This document shows positions 21,077 to 32,722 of a stretch of DNA of 64,000 nucleotides, one piece after another. This stretch comes from Rhizomucor pusillus. Lineage: Eukaryota > Mucoromycota > Mucoromycetes > Mucorales > Lichtheimiaceae. The translations under genes were made by a program, and so were the position numbers. A model generated the notes under the pieces. That model did no database searches, was not told where the DNA came from, and saw only the letters and a program-made list of their open reading frames with translations. Location: positions 62,001-126,000 of the forward strand of contig FWWN02000288.1 in the NCBI GenBank assembly GCA_900175165.2, read 5' to 3'. Numbering within the stretch: the first letter of the stretch is position 1; every line of letters begins with the position of its first letter.

Positions 21077-22263
21077 GCGCCTTCTCTCTCTTCTCCTATG
21101 TACATTATGTCATAATTACCTTCTGCTACATACCTAGCTTGCTGCAACAAACAAGATATCTATTCTGGCATCCAAAACAGAAAATGGGAACACGGGTAGT
21201 GCTCTAGATTGTCGCGTGTGTGTGCACCAGAGCATCGACCACCTGTCTTTGGCCGCTTTTGGAAACTCACGTGCGGGTGCGTGCTGCGGAGGGTCATCCG
21301 ATTGATTGCAGAAAGAGCTGCACATCCTTGTTGTTTCTCACAGGCTACAGTCGCCGTGATCGCCAACAGGCTCCTCAGCGTGGAATTATTACATTGCTTC
21401 CTTTATATTCATTGCTTATTCGTGAGATGCTCGGGCATAGATGGAAACAAATCATCCATCAATTTGATAGACCGACGAACGTCGATGTGATGTACACAAT
21501 TGTTTGCGCTGTTGTCTCTCTCTCTCTCTCTCCAACACAATTCAATGATATCGCGTCGCGGTCCGGACTCTCGAGATTGTTGGTTGATAAGACTTTCGTT
21601 TGAATTTGCCGATCTGGTCGACAGAGAATCGCACTAATCCTAAAATGGAGATAATGCCTCTGTATGGCTAAATCTGTGCAAAAGTAATGGTTCGCATAAC
21701 ATTTCATGCGAGCAAATGTAAAGCTCGTATTGAAGCATATATAAAATATTGTCTGCAATACAGAGGCAATCTTCTTACTATGGCCGTTCATTTCCATGTA
21801 GATGATCAGCACCGCTCGGTTTATATTGACACTAGACCCTTCTGGCGAAAACACTGCATACCTAGCTATCAAACATATCATTGGGTATCCAGAAATATAA
21901 AGTTGATGCAACGATTTCTTGATAAGTTCAATAACGTGTGGAGAGAAGAGTGACAAAAGATATAATGTGCATGATCTATTGGAGGTAAATAAAGGAAGTG
22001 CACTGCTCGTTTACATTCTGACATTCTCCATATTATGATGAAAGAAAATTATTTATCGTACACATTTATTCATATACAAGCCTAGCAATTCTAGAGTGAA
22101 TGTGTATACCATGTTCTGGAGCGCGCACCGTTTTTGAAAGTCGGGTCGCGTTGGGAATAGACATTGATCACTCGTTATACTCGAACAATCGGGTGCATTT
22201 GTTGTTCTTATCGCAAAAGCACCGAGTTATGGTAATAGAAACCGGACAAGATACATTAAATAA
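21077..22263. other. Intergenic, nothing recognised
   Basis: Short frames on both strands (for example 21220-21603 plus, starting at GTG, and 21687-21953 plus) show no family resemblance. A CT dinucleotide run lies near 21511-21532. No RNA gene or repeat pair was seen. Confidence 0.35.
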
Positions 22264-22766
22264 TTAACTAGGTTTGGGCGTTAAGGCGTGGGTTTTTGTG
22301 TCAATTATGGCTTCGATTACGGCCAACAGTAACGCAAGAAGTCCTACTACCAGAGATCCAAGGCCAGGTAAAATAGCATCCAAGACTTTTCCAATTGCCA
22401 CGAGGAGTGGGTCTTGCTCCTTCTCTTTCGCTATAGGTGGGTAACGTTCCAAGACATATTTAAACAACGCCAAGAGGTCATGCTCTTGATAGAAGACATT
22501 GCGCATAAGCTCCGCTGCCTTGCTTAGTTAGCTACCATCGGAACACTTACGGAAGTGCCCAAAAGATTTTCTAGGGGTTGTAGCTCGGTACTTGCATTGC
22601 TACGCTTCTGCAAATGGATCATCAGTATATATATCGATCATATCCTTTTCTTCTGATAATTGCAACTTACTACCGCTCGATCAACACCGGCATCGTCTGT
22701 AGGTGTAGCAAGGACTCCAATAGTTGCCAAGAGTAAGAACAAGCTTGCAATTTTGAAAAATTTCAT
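22264..22766 (-). CDS. Small secreted protein with hydrophobic C-terminal segment
   Basis: Three exons (22766-22671, 22607-22551, 22518-22264) give 135 residues, all phase 0 with GT-AG junctions. A clear signal peptide (MKFFKIASLFLLLATIGVLA) precedes a short acidic mature start. The middle has ELMRNVFYQEHDLLALFKYV. Near the C-terminus lies a 25-residue hydrophobic helix (ILPGLGSLVVGLLALLLAVI) followed by a short polar tail. There are no Cys in the mature part, so it is not a typical disulfide-rich effector. It could be a secreted membrane-active peptide precursor or a membrane protein with cleaved N-terminus. No family was recognised. The third exon could start six bases... at an alternative AG, but only the chosen one keeps the frame. 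Confidence 0.65.
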
Positions 22767-23865
22767 CGTTTGATTTTGCGACGAAAAGGAAAAGACTGAT
22801 GTGCGTATGCACCGCTTCTCGTTCGAATCCTGAGCTGTCTTGTTATAACGCACAAACACCGCTCTTCCTGCCGTGTAATCTGAGGGATGGATTGTACACG
22901 GATAAGAATGCATCGACACCCTTCCTTTCCTTAGTCCCTATCTGACGCTTTTCATCCCTTTATTCCGCTTGCTATCATATCAAAAGCGCTATACACCTTG
23001 TTGTCGAAATTTCCAGGGGGAGATCATCTTCGGCTGCTTTCCAAGTCAGATATACTGACAGGAGACGGTGGCAAAAGGTATGCGCGCGATGCTTTGGATG
23101 GATGTATAGGGAGGCAAGAGAGCAGGACACAACGACTGCATGCAAACATACATTCTGAATGAATGTCCATATCATTGAAGGAAGGTCTCTTGTATGTTCT
23201 ATAGTGCGACCTCTAGATTCATGTATAAAATCATGTATCATCTAAAATTATTCAGAGACTTGATCTTCTAGACGTACGTATATGATCTTTCCTTCGATAT
23301 GTGGTCCGTAGCCTCTTAGGAGTCGAGTCGAGCTGCAAGCTTATGCACTATGCGGGTATGTCCTATGGAGCGCACAGTCAGTATGTGGCGATCCCCAAAA
23401 TTCATTCAGCGTATACTCTCGTCGTTCCAAAAGCTGTGGCGTAATGCACGAAAAGTACAATGCTGCAACGTTTCTGGTTGCTAGTCAGGGCAATGCCAAA
23501 TTTGCCAACTGACTTTTTTCGAAATCGGACTCAGCAGCAATCTATCTTTCTTTTTCGTTCCATGTCCTTTGCATCGAGGATATTCCAAATTAGAGGTATA
23601 CATACAATGCTCCTGAACTCAAGCTCATGAACTGCTAGCTTATTCAGAGACAATGCTTAATTAATAAAATGACACTTATCTAGGCGCCTTACTAGGATCA
23701 TCGCCTTCCAGAGTAGCCTGTGCTTACAAATATAGCGGGCCTTTGGTGCATGACGTTAAGCGCGTAACGAAGACTGCGGACCTTGTGACATGGGTCTGTC
23801 CAGGAGCATTGAAAAGTGCTGGTGCAACAGAAACCAGCAAATCTCTTCTTCACCACATTAGAAAA
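22767..23865. other. Intergenic, about 1.1 kb without a gene
   Basis: No frame with family character on either strand. A B-box-like word (gttcgaatcc) occurs near 22821-22830 but no tRNA cloverleaf surrounds it. The right end is the glyoxalase promoter; the glyoxalase frame is open upstream to about 23743 but contains no ATG there. Confidence 0.4.
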
Positions 23866-24557
23866 ATGTCCTCAAACCCCTCCTCCTATGTCTTCAACCA
23901 TACCATGATCCGGGTCAAGGACCCGCAAGCCTCTGTCAAGTTTTACGAAGAAGTGCTTGGCATGAAGTAAGTAGCAGCAGCAGCGTTCCCGCCGAAAAGA
24001 CAACCTTGCTTACAAGACGATCTACTACTGCTGCTCCTAGGTTGATCACCAAATCTGACAATGAGGGCGGCAAGTTCACCTTGTACTTTTTGGCCTACGT
24101 CGACAAACTTCCCGAGTCTGAAGAAGAGAAGAAGAAGCTCTGCTTTAGCATTCCCGGTGTTCTTGAATTGACCCAGTGAGTAGCACTAGCGTGGAACGAG
24201 ACGCGTCGTCGTGCATATAATTTTCTTACACAAACAATTAGCAACTGGGGCACCGAGAACGACGAAAACTTCAAGTACGCCAACGGCAACCAGGAACCCG
24301 GACGCGGTTTCGGTCACATTGCAGTGCTCGTCGATGATATTCACGCTGCTTGCGAACGTTTCGAGCAGCTCAAGGTTAACTTTGTCAAGCGACTTCAAGA
24401 CGGTAAAATGAAACACATTGCGTTTATCACTGATCCTGATGGCTACTGGATCGAGGTAAGCATGAAGCGAGGCATGGATACATGTGCGTGCTAATGCTCT
24501 GTACTCGACAAATAGATCATCCAAAACCCCAAGCACACCAACCTAGCACCTATCTAA
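23866..24557 (+). CDS. GLO1: Glyoxalase I (lactoylglutathione lyase)
   Basis: Four exons (23866-23966, 24041-24175, 24242-24455, 24516-24557) give 163 residues, a single-domain glyoxalase I. The protein opens with [20 protein letters not shown], where the His is a metal ligand. The other ligands are the Glu in VLELTHNWGTE, the His in [12 protein letters not shown] and the Glu in YWIEI near the end. It converts the methylglyoxal-glutathione hemithioacetal to lactoylglutathione in the cytosol, the first step of methylglyoxal detoxification. The C-terminus [13 protein letters not shown] is family-typical. All introns are GT-AG. Confidence 0.95.
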
Positions 24558-25216
24558 GTGCCATTCTAACACCAAAATAAAATTGCACATATAAAATACA
24601 ATAATTCTTTATTTCTTCTTTTTATGCACAAACTCTGGTATTCGTTCACAAACCTGCAAAGAAAGAGATTAAAGGTTAGTCGCTTATCTTTGGATGGAAA
24701 AAAACTTTGGGAAAGCAAAAGGGAGTAAAAACTGTCATGTCAGAGAGGGCAAGTGTGTTATCCTCATCGGAAGAGACCAGTATAGCGTATGATGGCCATC
24801 TCGGATAAAACTTAATCATCATTCGATGGGAGAAGACAGAAACAAGAAGGAAACGAACATTGGAAGAACATAATACATACCTGGTTCTTTTTAACTTCGC
24901 ACGAAAAGAGGAAAAAGACGCACCTTGACATCCCAAACGGAAAAATTTTCTTTTGGATTGGATTTTTGGATCGGAGAATCATCATTATTGCCGCCACTTG
25001 CTGCCCCCGTGCCTGGATGTTTGACACACAGACATGAAGGCATGCCGAAAAAATTAATTTGTCCTAAATCAATGCGCATGCCAAAGTCGTAGACACTGCA
25101 TGGATGCATAACCGGACCGAAATGGAAGATGGGATGTGCGCAAAGATACGATACAAAGGGAAATGACAGCAACAACTGGAATTTCTTTACTTGTTTTCTT
25201 ACTCCAGAACACAACC
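24558..25216. other. Intergenic, GLO1 to GT15
   Basis: No gene recognised. Minus-str and plus-strand frames here begin at non-ATG codons. The GT15 frame extends upstream in phase and contains another ATG at 25163, so part of this stretch could be coding. Confidence 0.35.
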
Positions 25217-26707
25217 ATGCTATCCAAAAGACGGCAGGCCCTGGGTATCCAGATCATGGCCTGTATGGCTATCCTGATATTCATCTCCTACTTTATACTA
25301 CCTACATCAACCAGGAGAGCAGCTACTGTCCAACGCAATCTCACGTTGCAAGGTATCTTGTCGAAACAAAAGCATCATCCATCATCGTCATCTCCTGTCA
25401 AAGCCGCCTTTGTTATTCTCGCGCGCAACAGTGATTTGCATGGCATCCGGTCATCTATTCGGCAAGTTGAAGACCGATTCAACTACAGATTTAACTATCC
25501 ATACGTATTCCTGAACGAACAAGAATTTACACAAGAATTCAAAGAGTTGACATCAGCCTTGACAAAAGCACCCACGCATTACGGTAAAATCGAGCCATCC
25601 ATGTGGGGATATCCGCCACATATCAACCAGACGTATGCCCGCGAGTGCCGCGAGGATATGGGAAGACGCGGTATCATTTATGGTCCAAGCGAATCGTACC
25701 GTCACATGTGCAGGTGAGGAGTAGGTCGTCAAGAAAAACCGTATTACGCAAGCACTTACACAAATATCATGTAGATTCCAATCTGGATTCTTCTTTCGAC
25801 ACCCACTCCTGGATGGCTACGAGTATTACTGGCGTGTAGAGCCTGACATTCAATACTTTTGCGACATTGACTACGATGTATTCCAAATGATGAAGGATAA
25901 TGGATACAAATACGGTTCGTGCTGAATTGCTGCATCCGTTTAAAAATGATAAAATATAAGCTGACGATACAGACTAGGCTGGACTTTATCTCTGACCGAG
26001 TTCATGGAAACCATACCGAGTCTCTGGGAGACGACGATTGACTTTATAAGCAAGCATCCTGAACATGTTGTCAAAGGCAACGATAGCATCATGCCGTGGA
26101 TCACAGATAGCAACTTTTTAACATACAATGGCTGTCACTTTTGGTCGAACTTTGAGGTTAGCGACAAATGAAATATACAACGCAAGAGAATAGGAAACAT
26201 GCTCACCCGCAATGCTGCTAGATTGGATCCCTGGAATTTTTAAGGAGCAAAGCATATCTGGACTACTTTGAACATTTGGATGCTGCGGGCGGCTTCTTCT
26301 ATGAGCGGTAAGTGGTAAACTCGATCTATTTTTCTTACGATAGTGAGTTAACAATATTTTGACGTCTGCAGGTGGGGCGATGCACCTGTACATTCTTTAG
26401 CTGTTGCAATGATGCTCAAGAAAAGCGAGGTGCATTTCTTTAATGATATCGGATACAAGCATAATCCTCTCATGCATTGCCCAACCGACAGTTATCTAAA
26501 AAAATCATGTCACTGCAACTTTGAGCACAACTTTGGTATGTAGCACTCTGCATCTGGGCTGAGAGAAGTTTTAGAGTAACGAGCATGTTGTTAGATTGGG
26601 ACGGCTGGAGCTGTGCTACACGCTACAAGAACAGAATCGATTCCAACTTTGTCTGGGATGAGGAAACATACAGAAAAAAGACAGATCCATATAGACTACA
26701 CAAGTGA
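25217..26707 (+). CDS. GT15 alpha-1,2-mannosyltransferase (Kre2/Mnt1 family)
   Basis: Six exons (25217-25713, 25775-25914, 25978-26156, 26222-26307, 26372-26535, 26595-26707) give 392 residues. It is a type II Golgi membrane protein: short basic N-terminus, one helix ([16 protein letters not shown]), stem, then the catalytic domain. Family markers are [48 protein letters not shown], then [20 protein letters not shown] (the metal- and donor-binding region), [27 protein letters not shown] and [19 protein letters not shown]. It extends O- and N-linked mannose chains on secreted and wall proteins using GDP-mannose. An in-frame ATG at 25163 would add 18 residues before the anchor. Confidence 0.95.
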
Positions 26708-26873
26708 AAAAGTTCATCGTTCGCTAACATCATTAAAGCTGCAATGTGATATATATCTATACTGCTTGCTGCTTCGCAGCAGCGTGAAAAACTCAGATCA
26801 TGTTGCGCTTTTAACTTTCGCATCGCGACGAACTCCTCTCCCTGTTTCTATACCCTCCTCTTTCTAATCCACA

Positions 26874-28952
26874 ATGGAAGTGACAGCCTCTGATAAAGAA
26901 ATGCTGGGAGGCGTGAGAGCAGAAGACGATGTGTGGGCAGAATGCACCAAAGTTATTCTAGGCCTGCTAGGTAACACCTTAGAGCACTTGAATGGACAAC
27001 TCACCTAGTCTCCAGAGATTAATGAGCCCACTTAGAGGATAGCTTGTTGAAGGAAGATCAAGCAGATCGCTCGGCTTCCAAGGGATCTTCGACGTTGCGA
27101 GAAGAATTACGGGACAAGACGAATGGTATACGCCGGGATCAACGTAAGCTGACGAGATCGAGATTGCAACATGGTTGAAACTCACGAGCTTCCTAGCAGC
27201 AAACATGAGCCCGTTGCTCGTGAGCAGTGACACCGCGGCAGTGAAACGGAAACGTGGCTACGTGGACGGCGAACGTGATCGCAAAATGCAGAAAATATCG
27301 TCCAATCTCGCCAACGAAATCGCACGCAGCTTGACGATGAACGATGCACCTATGCAACAGCAGCGGTTATCGCCAGGAGGAGATGACGTAGATATGAGCG
27401 ATACCAGCAACAACAAGCTAGCACCATCATCTCGACCGCGTGCCATTCGCAAAATACATAACCGCCGCTCTCGCAGATACGCACCGATGATGGGCGACAG
27501 TGCACCCATTCCCACACTGCGTCGCATCTCGTCCGGCAATGGCAGCAAAGGAACAATGGACTTTGAACGATGGCTCAAAACACAAGCGCAGCGGCATAAT
27601 CTCAATATGCTTGAATATCGACAAGCTTTCTATGAAAAGAAGAGGCAGCTGCAGCAATGTCTCTCTCAGATAGCTCACGTGGACCACACAAAGACAGACG
27701 ATGAACAGTTTTTAATCATCAAAGAGAACCTGAGCAAAATGCTCAGAATTGCAGACGAGCTAAGTGGAGATCATACCCTATCAATCATGGAAATATTCCC
27801 AGAATGGCGATCATTTGAAGGTCACATCAACAAAATCGCAGCTTATGTTCAGGTGAATATCATTTATATTAGATGACATCTGCTTGGATCAATGCTAACC
27901 AATGATGCAATGTACAAAAGTCCATTGAGGATATGAAACAACTAGTAACCGAATCTATACCCCGAACTGACGATCTTTTACATGACATACGACGACTCCA
28001 ATCTGTGCTGGATGCAAAGACATCTTTGTACGGTGACAATTTGACACAAAATGGACTGGAATGGAAAGCTATGGGCTTGCCTGTCGACGAAAACTTGCTC
28101 GTAATAGTAAAAGGCTGGTTCTATAATCTTTGCATTGGGTTACTTTGCGAGCTCGACACTGAATGCTCCAAGGTGCAAAGCCTGGTCACGGATATGAGAG
28201 AATTGTTATTCAACGTTGAAGGAGAAAAGCTGATGGAATCAATTCTGTGCGGACTAGAGTTCATCTCTGGTGTGATTTCCTTCATCGGCTTGCCATCCCG
28301 AAAACTCATATACGGATGCCAGGTACTCGCCACTATTTACGGGCGCTACATTTCAGAGCACCTGGATCAGTTACACCAAACAGTTGTGGACAAGAACCCG
28401 CAGGAAAAAGGTGTGTGGATGGATGTCAAGATGGTGCCGTCGACCATGAGATCTGCCCGCGTGGATATTCGGTTCATGCAGCACATGGAAAGTATGACAC
28501 GCACTCTGTCGTCTTTGCAGACATTGCACGACGGTGCAGCGGCAACAGTAACGTCAGATCAGCAAGGTTCGGGTTTCAGCATCAGCACCGCACCATTTGA
28601 GCATGCAACCGTGCCAGATTTAGAATCTGTCAATGTTCTCGAAAACTTTACATCTATGCTAGTAGAAGTTGTCGTGCGAGCTATTTCTGTCGTTGAAACA
28701 TGCAAGACGACGTCTGCGCTGAAATCGGCAAACGTTATGGCAAAACCCGAAACTAGTTATGTATATATGGAAGAATCCTTGGTGACGTTTGCAGACAAGA
28801 TCGTAGAAGCATCAGGCCGGGATCGTGCAGATGGTCCCCGACTTCAGGTGAGCAATAGATAGCAATCTACGATGCACTAGTGAACCCGCCACTTACATAT
28901 TACTGCATAGCGATTGCATGCGTACCTAGAAGACGTAGAGTCAAGTTTGTAA
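26874..28952 (+). CDS. Uncharacterised 609-residue protein
   Basis: Five exons (26874-26970, 27036-27143, 27197-27852, 27921-28847, 28911-28952) join at phases 1, 1, 0 and 0. The N-terminal 60 residues are charged and helical (EDDVWAECTKVILGLL). Residues ~75-150 are basic and disordered (KRKRGYVDGERDRKMQK, PRAIRKIHNRRSRR), which would suit nuclear localisation. From about residue 180 to the end the protein is predicted mostly helical (FERWLKTQAQRHNLNMLEYR; VKGWFYNLCIGLLCELDTE; ESILCGLEFISGVISF). No family was recognised. The last exon adds only 13 residues. The long coding exons without stops and clean splicing make the gene secure; the function is open. Confidence 0.7.
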
Positions 28953-29282
28953 ATATAGCTACAGCGATCCTAAAATAAAAAGGGAAAAGAAACGGTTCTG
29001 TATCGTCGCATGAAGAATAAGCTCAAGTCAGTGAGAGGGGTTAAGCGGATCGACAGAACATTTAGGGTGAGATTGCCGAAGCATCCTCCGTGTTGTATTT
29101 AAAATAGACAGATGCAGGGGTGCTTGCTGCTGGCTTCTCACTCTCACTCTCATACACCCACTCTCAGTGTCTCTTCCTTTATTTGGATAACTGGGGGAAA
29201 GCCGAGATCTACACACTTTTTTCTCTCTCTCTCATCCTTGTCTTTGTTCACCACTGTATTGTTTCTTCTGTCAACGTACAAC
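28953..29282. other. Intergenic with CT-rich leader
   Basis: About 330 bases. A CTC/TCT-rich run at about 29135-29170 and another at 29219-29235 lie just before the LST2-like ATG and probably belong to its promoter or leader. Nothing else was seen. Confidence 0.4.
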
Positions 29283-30614
29283 ATGTCAAGCATGGATTCT
29301 CTTGTACTGCACACTATTCGATTATCCCTACAGCGGCAGGATAACAACAACAATGGCAACAGCAAAGCACCATCTTCTGTCCTGTCAGCGCAAGACTATT
29401 CACAGAAAACCATTGCGAGGATCTTGCAGCTCAAGACATGGCCAAAGCGACGACGATCGTGCGGCTGCGGCTGCGAGCCAAAGTTACGCACCGACGATCT
29501 GTTGTCACTTTTCTATCATGCAGGTAAAAAGTAAATTAAGAGGATAATACAAATATGGATAATTGACAAAAGCCGACGACGATGCATAGACAAGCAAATG
29601 GTTGAAAGTGTTGCAGAGTATCCGCACAAGAATAGCAAGATTGAGAGCGTACATCGGCAGCAGCGGTTGTTTCTGGACACGGTGGCGCTCGTGTACCGAG
29701 CACTCGTTGGATCGATCAGAGGGTTTTCGGAGCCAGTGTGGTTTGCAGCGCAGGTACTGCACAGCCAATGTCAAATTCGACACTTGGAGGACTACTCGGC
29801 CGTGCTTGAGCCGCTTGCGACAGAGTTGGTTTCATCGATGGATAATCTGCGTCACACTGGGTTCTATGCAGCACAGGACAGGCAGCCCATGAGTGTTTTA
29901 TACGCACCTCTGCGTCACATGGCATGCGCCTGGCGTCGCTTTGAAGACAAGCTGTACCGATGCTACATGCTGCAAGTATTCGATGAGGAAATGTTGTGCC
30001 AACTTTTAAAACCACAGCGAGCACAACTATCATCACCATCGCCGCCGCTGCCGCCAATGCATATTCCACTCCATTCATTTGCGCGCGAACTCTTCTCGGA
30101 CAGCTTTACGCAGCTGTTACCCATTACCCTGGAACGAGCGTTATGCACGGGAATGATTTCTGCAGACGCAGTGTGTCAACTAGATGCAGGTCTGTTTATC
30201 GTCTTGCCCAGGCTGGCCGTCTTGGCTGGCATGACCTGGCTCAGTGCCCAGTCGCAATGGATGAGCAATCGTAATTATCCGGTGTGGTTCAGGTCCGTCG
30301 AGCCGCAAATGTCCACGCTGGCAGAGCTGGTATCTGCGCTGGAAAACGATATCCATCATCCTTCATCCTCACCATCCGTGTACCTAAACACCCAGTGGGC
30401 ACTTGAGCGAGCGATCGTCACAGGTCAAGCAGATGAAACGTTGCACACTGACGTGGAACGCGCCATATACCGAAACAACTGCACTGTCGCAGATAGCCTG
30501 TTGACCGGCAAGAGCGTGAGACCCATCTCTATGGTCTTGTCGTACCTGTTCCGTCATTTTGGTCAGCAGCTGCTTGCAATGGAAGAGGATCTAGTTGATG
30601 GCCTCGCAGTGTAA
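29283..30614 (+). CDS. LST2-like protein lacking a FYVE finger
   Basis: Two exons (29283-29523, 29590-30614; GT-AG, phase 1) give 421 residues. After a basic CGCGC-containing N-terminal stretch, LLSLFYHADKQM (completed by the splice) resembles the FY-x-ADEEL opening of the lateral signalling target 2 / ZFYVE28 N-terminal domain. So do EPVWFAAQVLHSQCQIRHLE, then EPLATELVSSMDNLRH, LRHMACAWRRFEDKLY, and VLPRLAVLAGMTWL near residue 310. Animal LST2 is an endosomal negative regulator of EGFR signalling that ends in a FYVE domain; this protein ends soon after the helical domain and has no zinc finger. The match is by pattern only, so a fungal-specific relative is a fair description. Confidence 0.55.
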
Positions 30615-30781
30615 AAGACAGTATCACCGTTCTTTTTTCCTTCTTTCCTGTACATTTGTTCAATCTTTCTTCTTTTTGTCATTTCCATCTCTCACACAAA
30701 TATGGCACAATATTGATAGCAGTAGTGTTCAAGTGATACAGTAAAAGCAAAAAACTGCATAGCACGTTTCATCAGATTGTT

Positions 30782-32722
30782 CTATTCTTCCTTGCTTGTT
30801 GTAGATCGTTTATTTTTCCTTCCTCTTTTCTTAGTAACCCCATCAAGTGTGAACAAGGTGCAGTGTTTGTCTATGGAGAATGTAGTACTTGGAGATACAG
30901 GGCTTGTATTTTGTTGACGCCTGACACAAAATATCGGGATGAGTCCAGGTCGGCGATCACTCGTGCCATGGTCATCGTCTTGACTAGTATGCAGCGATAT
31001 ATTCATTTCCGAAACTTCCTTTTCACACTTTGCGGCATAAGTGCGTATGTTGAACGTATCCAGTTGATAAGCGATCGTGTTCCTTAAGAGCGCCACGTTG
31101 AACAGCAACTGGATCTCAGCATTCCTTTGCAAAATTTTTGAAAATGCGTAGCCCTGACGAGCGTAAAAATGCACCCTTCGAGAGCTATTGTGGATAACGA
31201 GAAAGAGATGGTGATACGTGCTCTGATCACAACCTATATCGGCAAGGTATTGCAATCCTAGCAACAAGCAAGTGCTTGTTTCCAAAGACTCAGCGAGAAC
31301 GCTTTCTGGAGGAGGATACGTTAATCCCGGTCGAATGAATTCGTAGAAAAACATAAGACGGGCGGCGTGGTAGCATAAATACAAATGAATGTTGACGGGA
31401 GGTTTAAAGTTGTTGTTACTGCTTGATGTGCAGGAGGAGATTAGAGTATTTTGATCGTTGTTGTGATGAGGATGGTGGTGGTACTGCTGCCGCTGCTGCC
31501 ACGGTGGCAATTGTTCATACCATGACTGTAAGTCTGCGAGGAGCTCATAGAATAACGTGGATGGTACGTTGCTTCGACTAGATACACGGATGAGACCGTT
31601 CTGCCACACACGGATAAAGCGGCGAATACAATGACCCAATGTGGCCATTTGTCGAACGTGCGCATTGCTGTAAGTATCACTATCGACGTTGTTTGACAAG
31701 CATTGTTGTCGCTGCGGCGGCGGCAAGTCGTCAGATAGCAACAGACATGCTTTCTGTACTTGCAAGAGACACATCCATGCGTCAATGTAGTACCATCGGC
31801 TCCAGCACAGAAAAAGCGTAGGATCGATCTCGACTTTAGTGTGCTTTTGAATTGCTGGCTTATCACGCACAAGTTGTCGCAGACTGATAGCTGCCAGCGA
31901 GCTCCATGCGTGACGTTGGCGATAAAGTCGCAGCAAGTTGGACGTGTAGCAGAGACAAAAGAACGATTGGATCAAAATCGGATTGTCGTCTGCCTGTTCA
32001 AACAAGATACCCTCTATTTGCTCCCTGGCGGTGTAGTAAAGACTTAGCGCCCCATCCTTGGCAAAGGACGGTGCTACGATACTATCCCTCTGCAGCGAGA
32101 CCATCGTGATGGCTGCTACACAGTATCGAATCGGGATAGCAGCGCTGTTCCAGTCTCGGATGTACTCGAGACTCACAGGCGCGACCTTGAACCCGATGCA
32201 GCACCAATGGCTCAATGCTTGTGACATGACAACATCGATAAAAGCGTCGACATCTACGAGGTGAGCAAGTGATGGCGATCCCAAACTGCTTTTGGTATTC
32301 TCATCATCTCGATCTTCGTAAACCACGTCCTGTTCCACTGTAATTTCTGTGCTGCTCGTCCTGCTATCACTGTGAGTACTGTCTTGCAAAGATATTTGCT
32401 GCTTGATGCTGCTGGATCCTGTGCCGAAAAGGTAATCGAGGTCTCTGTAAGACTGTAGTATCAGGGAAAAAGATTCTTGCGGCACGACCGGTGGTGATGA
32501 CGAAAGAAAAAGCTGTTGCCGCTGCTGCAGGTGATGATGGTAATTATCGAGTAATCCAAATCCGTCCAGCATGAACCCAGTTTTGTCGCAAGTCTGCTGG
32601 TCCACGTCCTCGTTGTAGCCGTCGGTGACGTCGTCCAAAGAATCATGCGTAACGGGCCACGATGCCAATGCAATCGAAAATTCTGTTTCAAGGTATTGTT
32701 CCTCATTTTGGAACGACTGCAT
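30782..32722 (-). CDS. Fungal transcription-factor-like protein (regulatory middle region, no zinc cluster seen)
   Basis: Intronless frame of 646 residues from the ATG at 32722. The N-terminal ~160 residues are acidic and Ser/Gln-rich. From about 165 the sequence is helical and resembles the regulatory domain of Zn2Cys6 factors: HWCCIGFKVAPVSLEYIRDW, YYTAREQIEGILFEQADDN, QSFFCLCYTSNLLRLYRQRH, WSSLAAISLRQLVRDKP and RWYYIDAWMCLLQVQKACLL. No Cys6 cluster is present at the N-terminus or in the sequence just upstream. The C-terminus is basic, KKRGRKNKR, with an RGRK core reminiscent of an AT-hook. The start lies beside an AG, so an upstream exon cannot be excluded. Target genes unknown. Confidence 0.65.
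   Translation of the reverse strand: MQSFQNEEQYLETEFSIALASWPVTHDSLDDVTDGYNEDVDQQTCDKTGFMLDGFGLLDNYHHHLQQRQQLFLSSSPPVVPQESFSLILQSYRDLDYLFGTGSSSIKQQISLQDSTHSDSRTSSTEITVEQDVVYEDRDDENTKSSLGSPSLAHLVDVDAFIDVVMSQALSHWCCIGFKVAPVSLEYIRDWNSAAIPIRYCVAAITMVSLQRDSIVAPSFAKDGALSLYYTAREQIEGILFEQADDNPILIQSFFCLCYTSNLLRLYRQRHAWSSLAAISLRQLVRDKPAIQKHTKVEIDPTLFLCWSRWYYIDAWMCLLQVQKACLLLSDDLPPPQRQQCLSNNVDSDTYSNAHVRQMATLGHCIRRFIRVWQNGLIRVSSRSNVPSTLFYELLADLQSWYEQLPPWQQRQQYHHHPHHNNDQNTLISSCTSSSNNNFKPPVNIHLYLCYHAARLMFFYEFIRPGLTYPPPESVLAESLETSTCLLLGLQYLADIGCDQSTYHHLFLVIHNSSRRVHFYARQGYAFSKILQRNAEIQLLFNVALLRNTIAYQLDTFNIRTYAAKCEKEVSEMNISLHTSQDDDHGTSDRRPGLIPIFCVRRQQNTSPVSPSTTFSIDKHCTLFTLDGVTKKRGRKNKRSTTSKEE

Noticed and set aside
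22801..22840. Possible tRNA from a gttcgaatcc word
   Set aside because: No acceptor, D or anticodon stems can be drawn around it; it lies in the leader of the small secreted protein gene.
23743..23865. N-terminal extension of glyoxalase I
   Set aside because: The frame is open but starts at TTG with no ATG, and the protein from 23866 is already full length.
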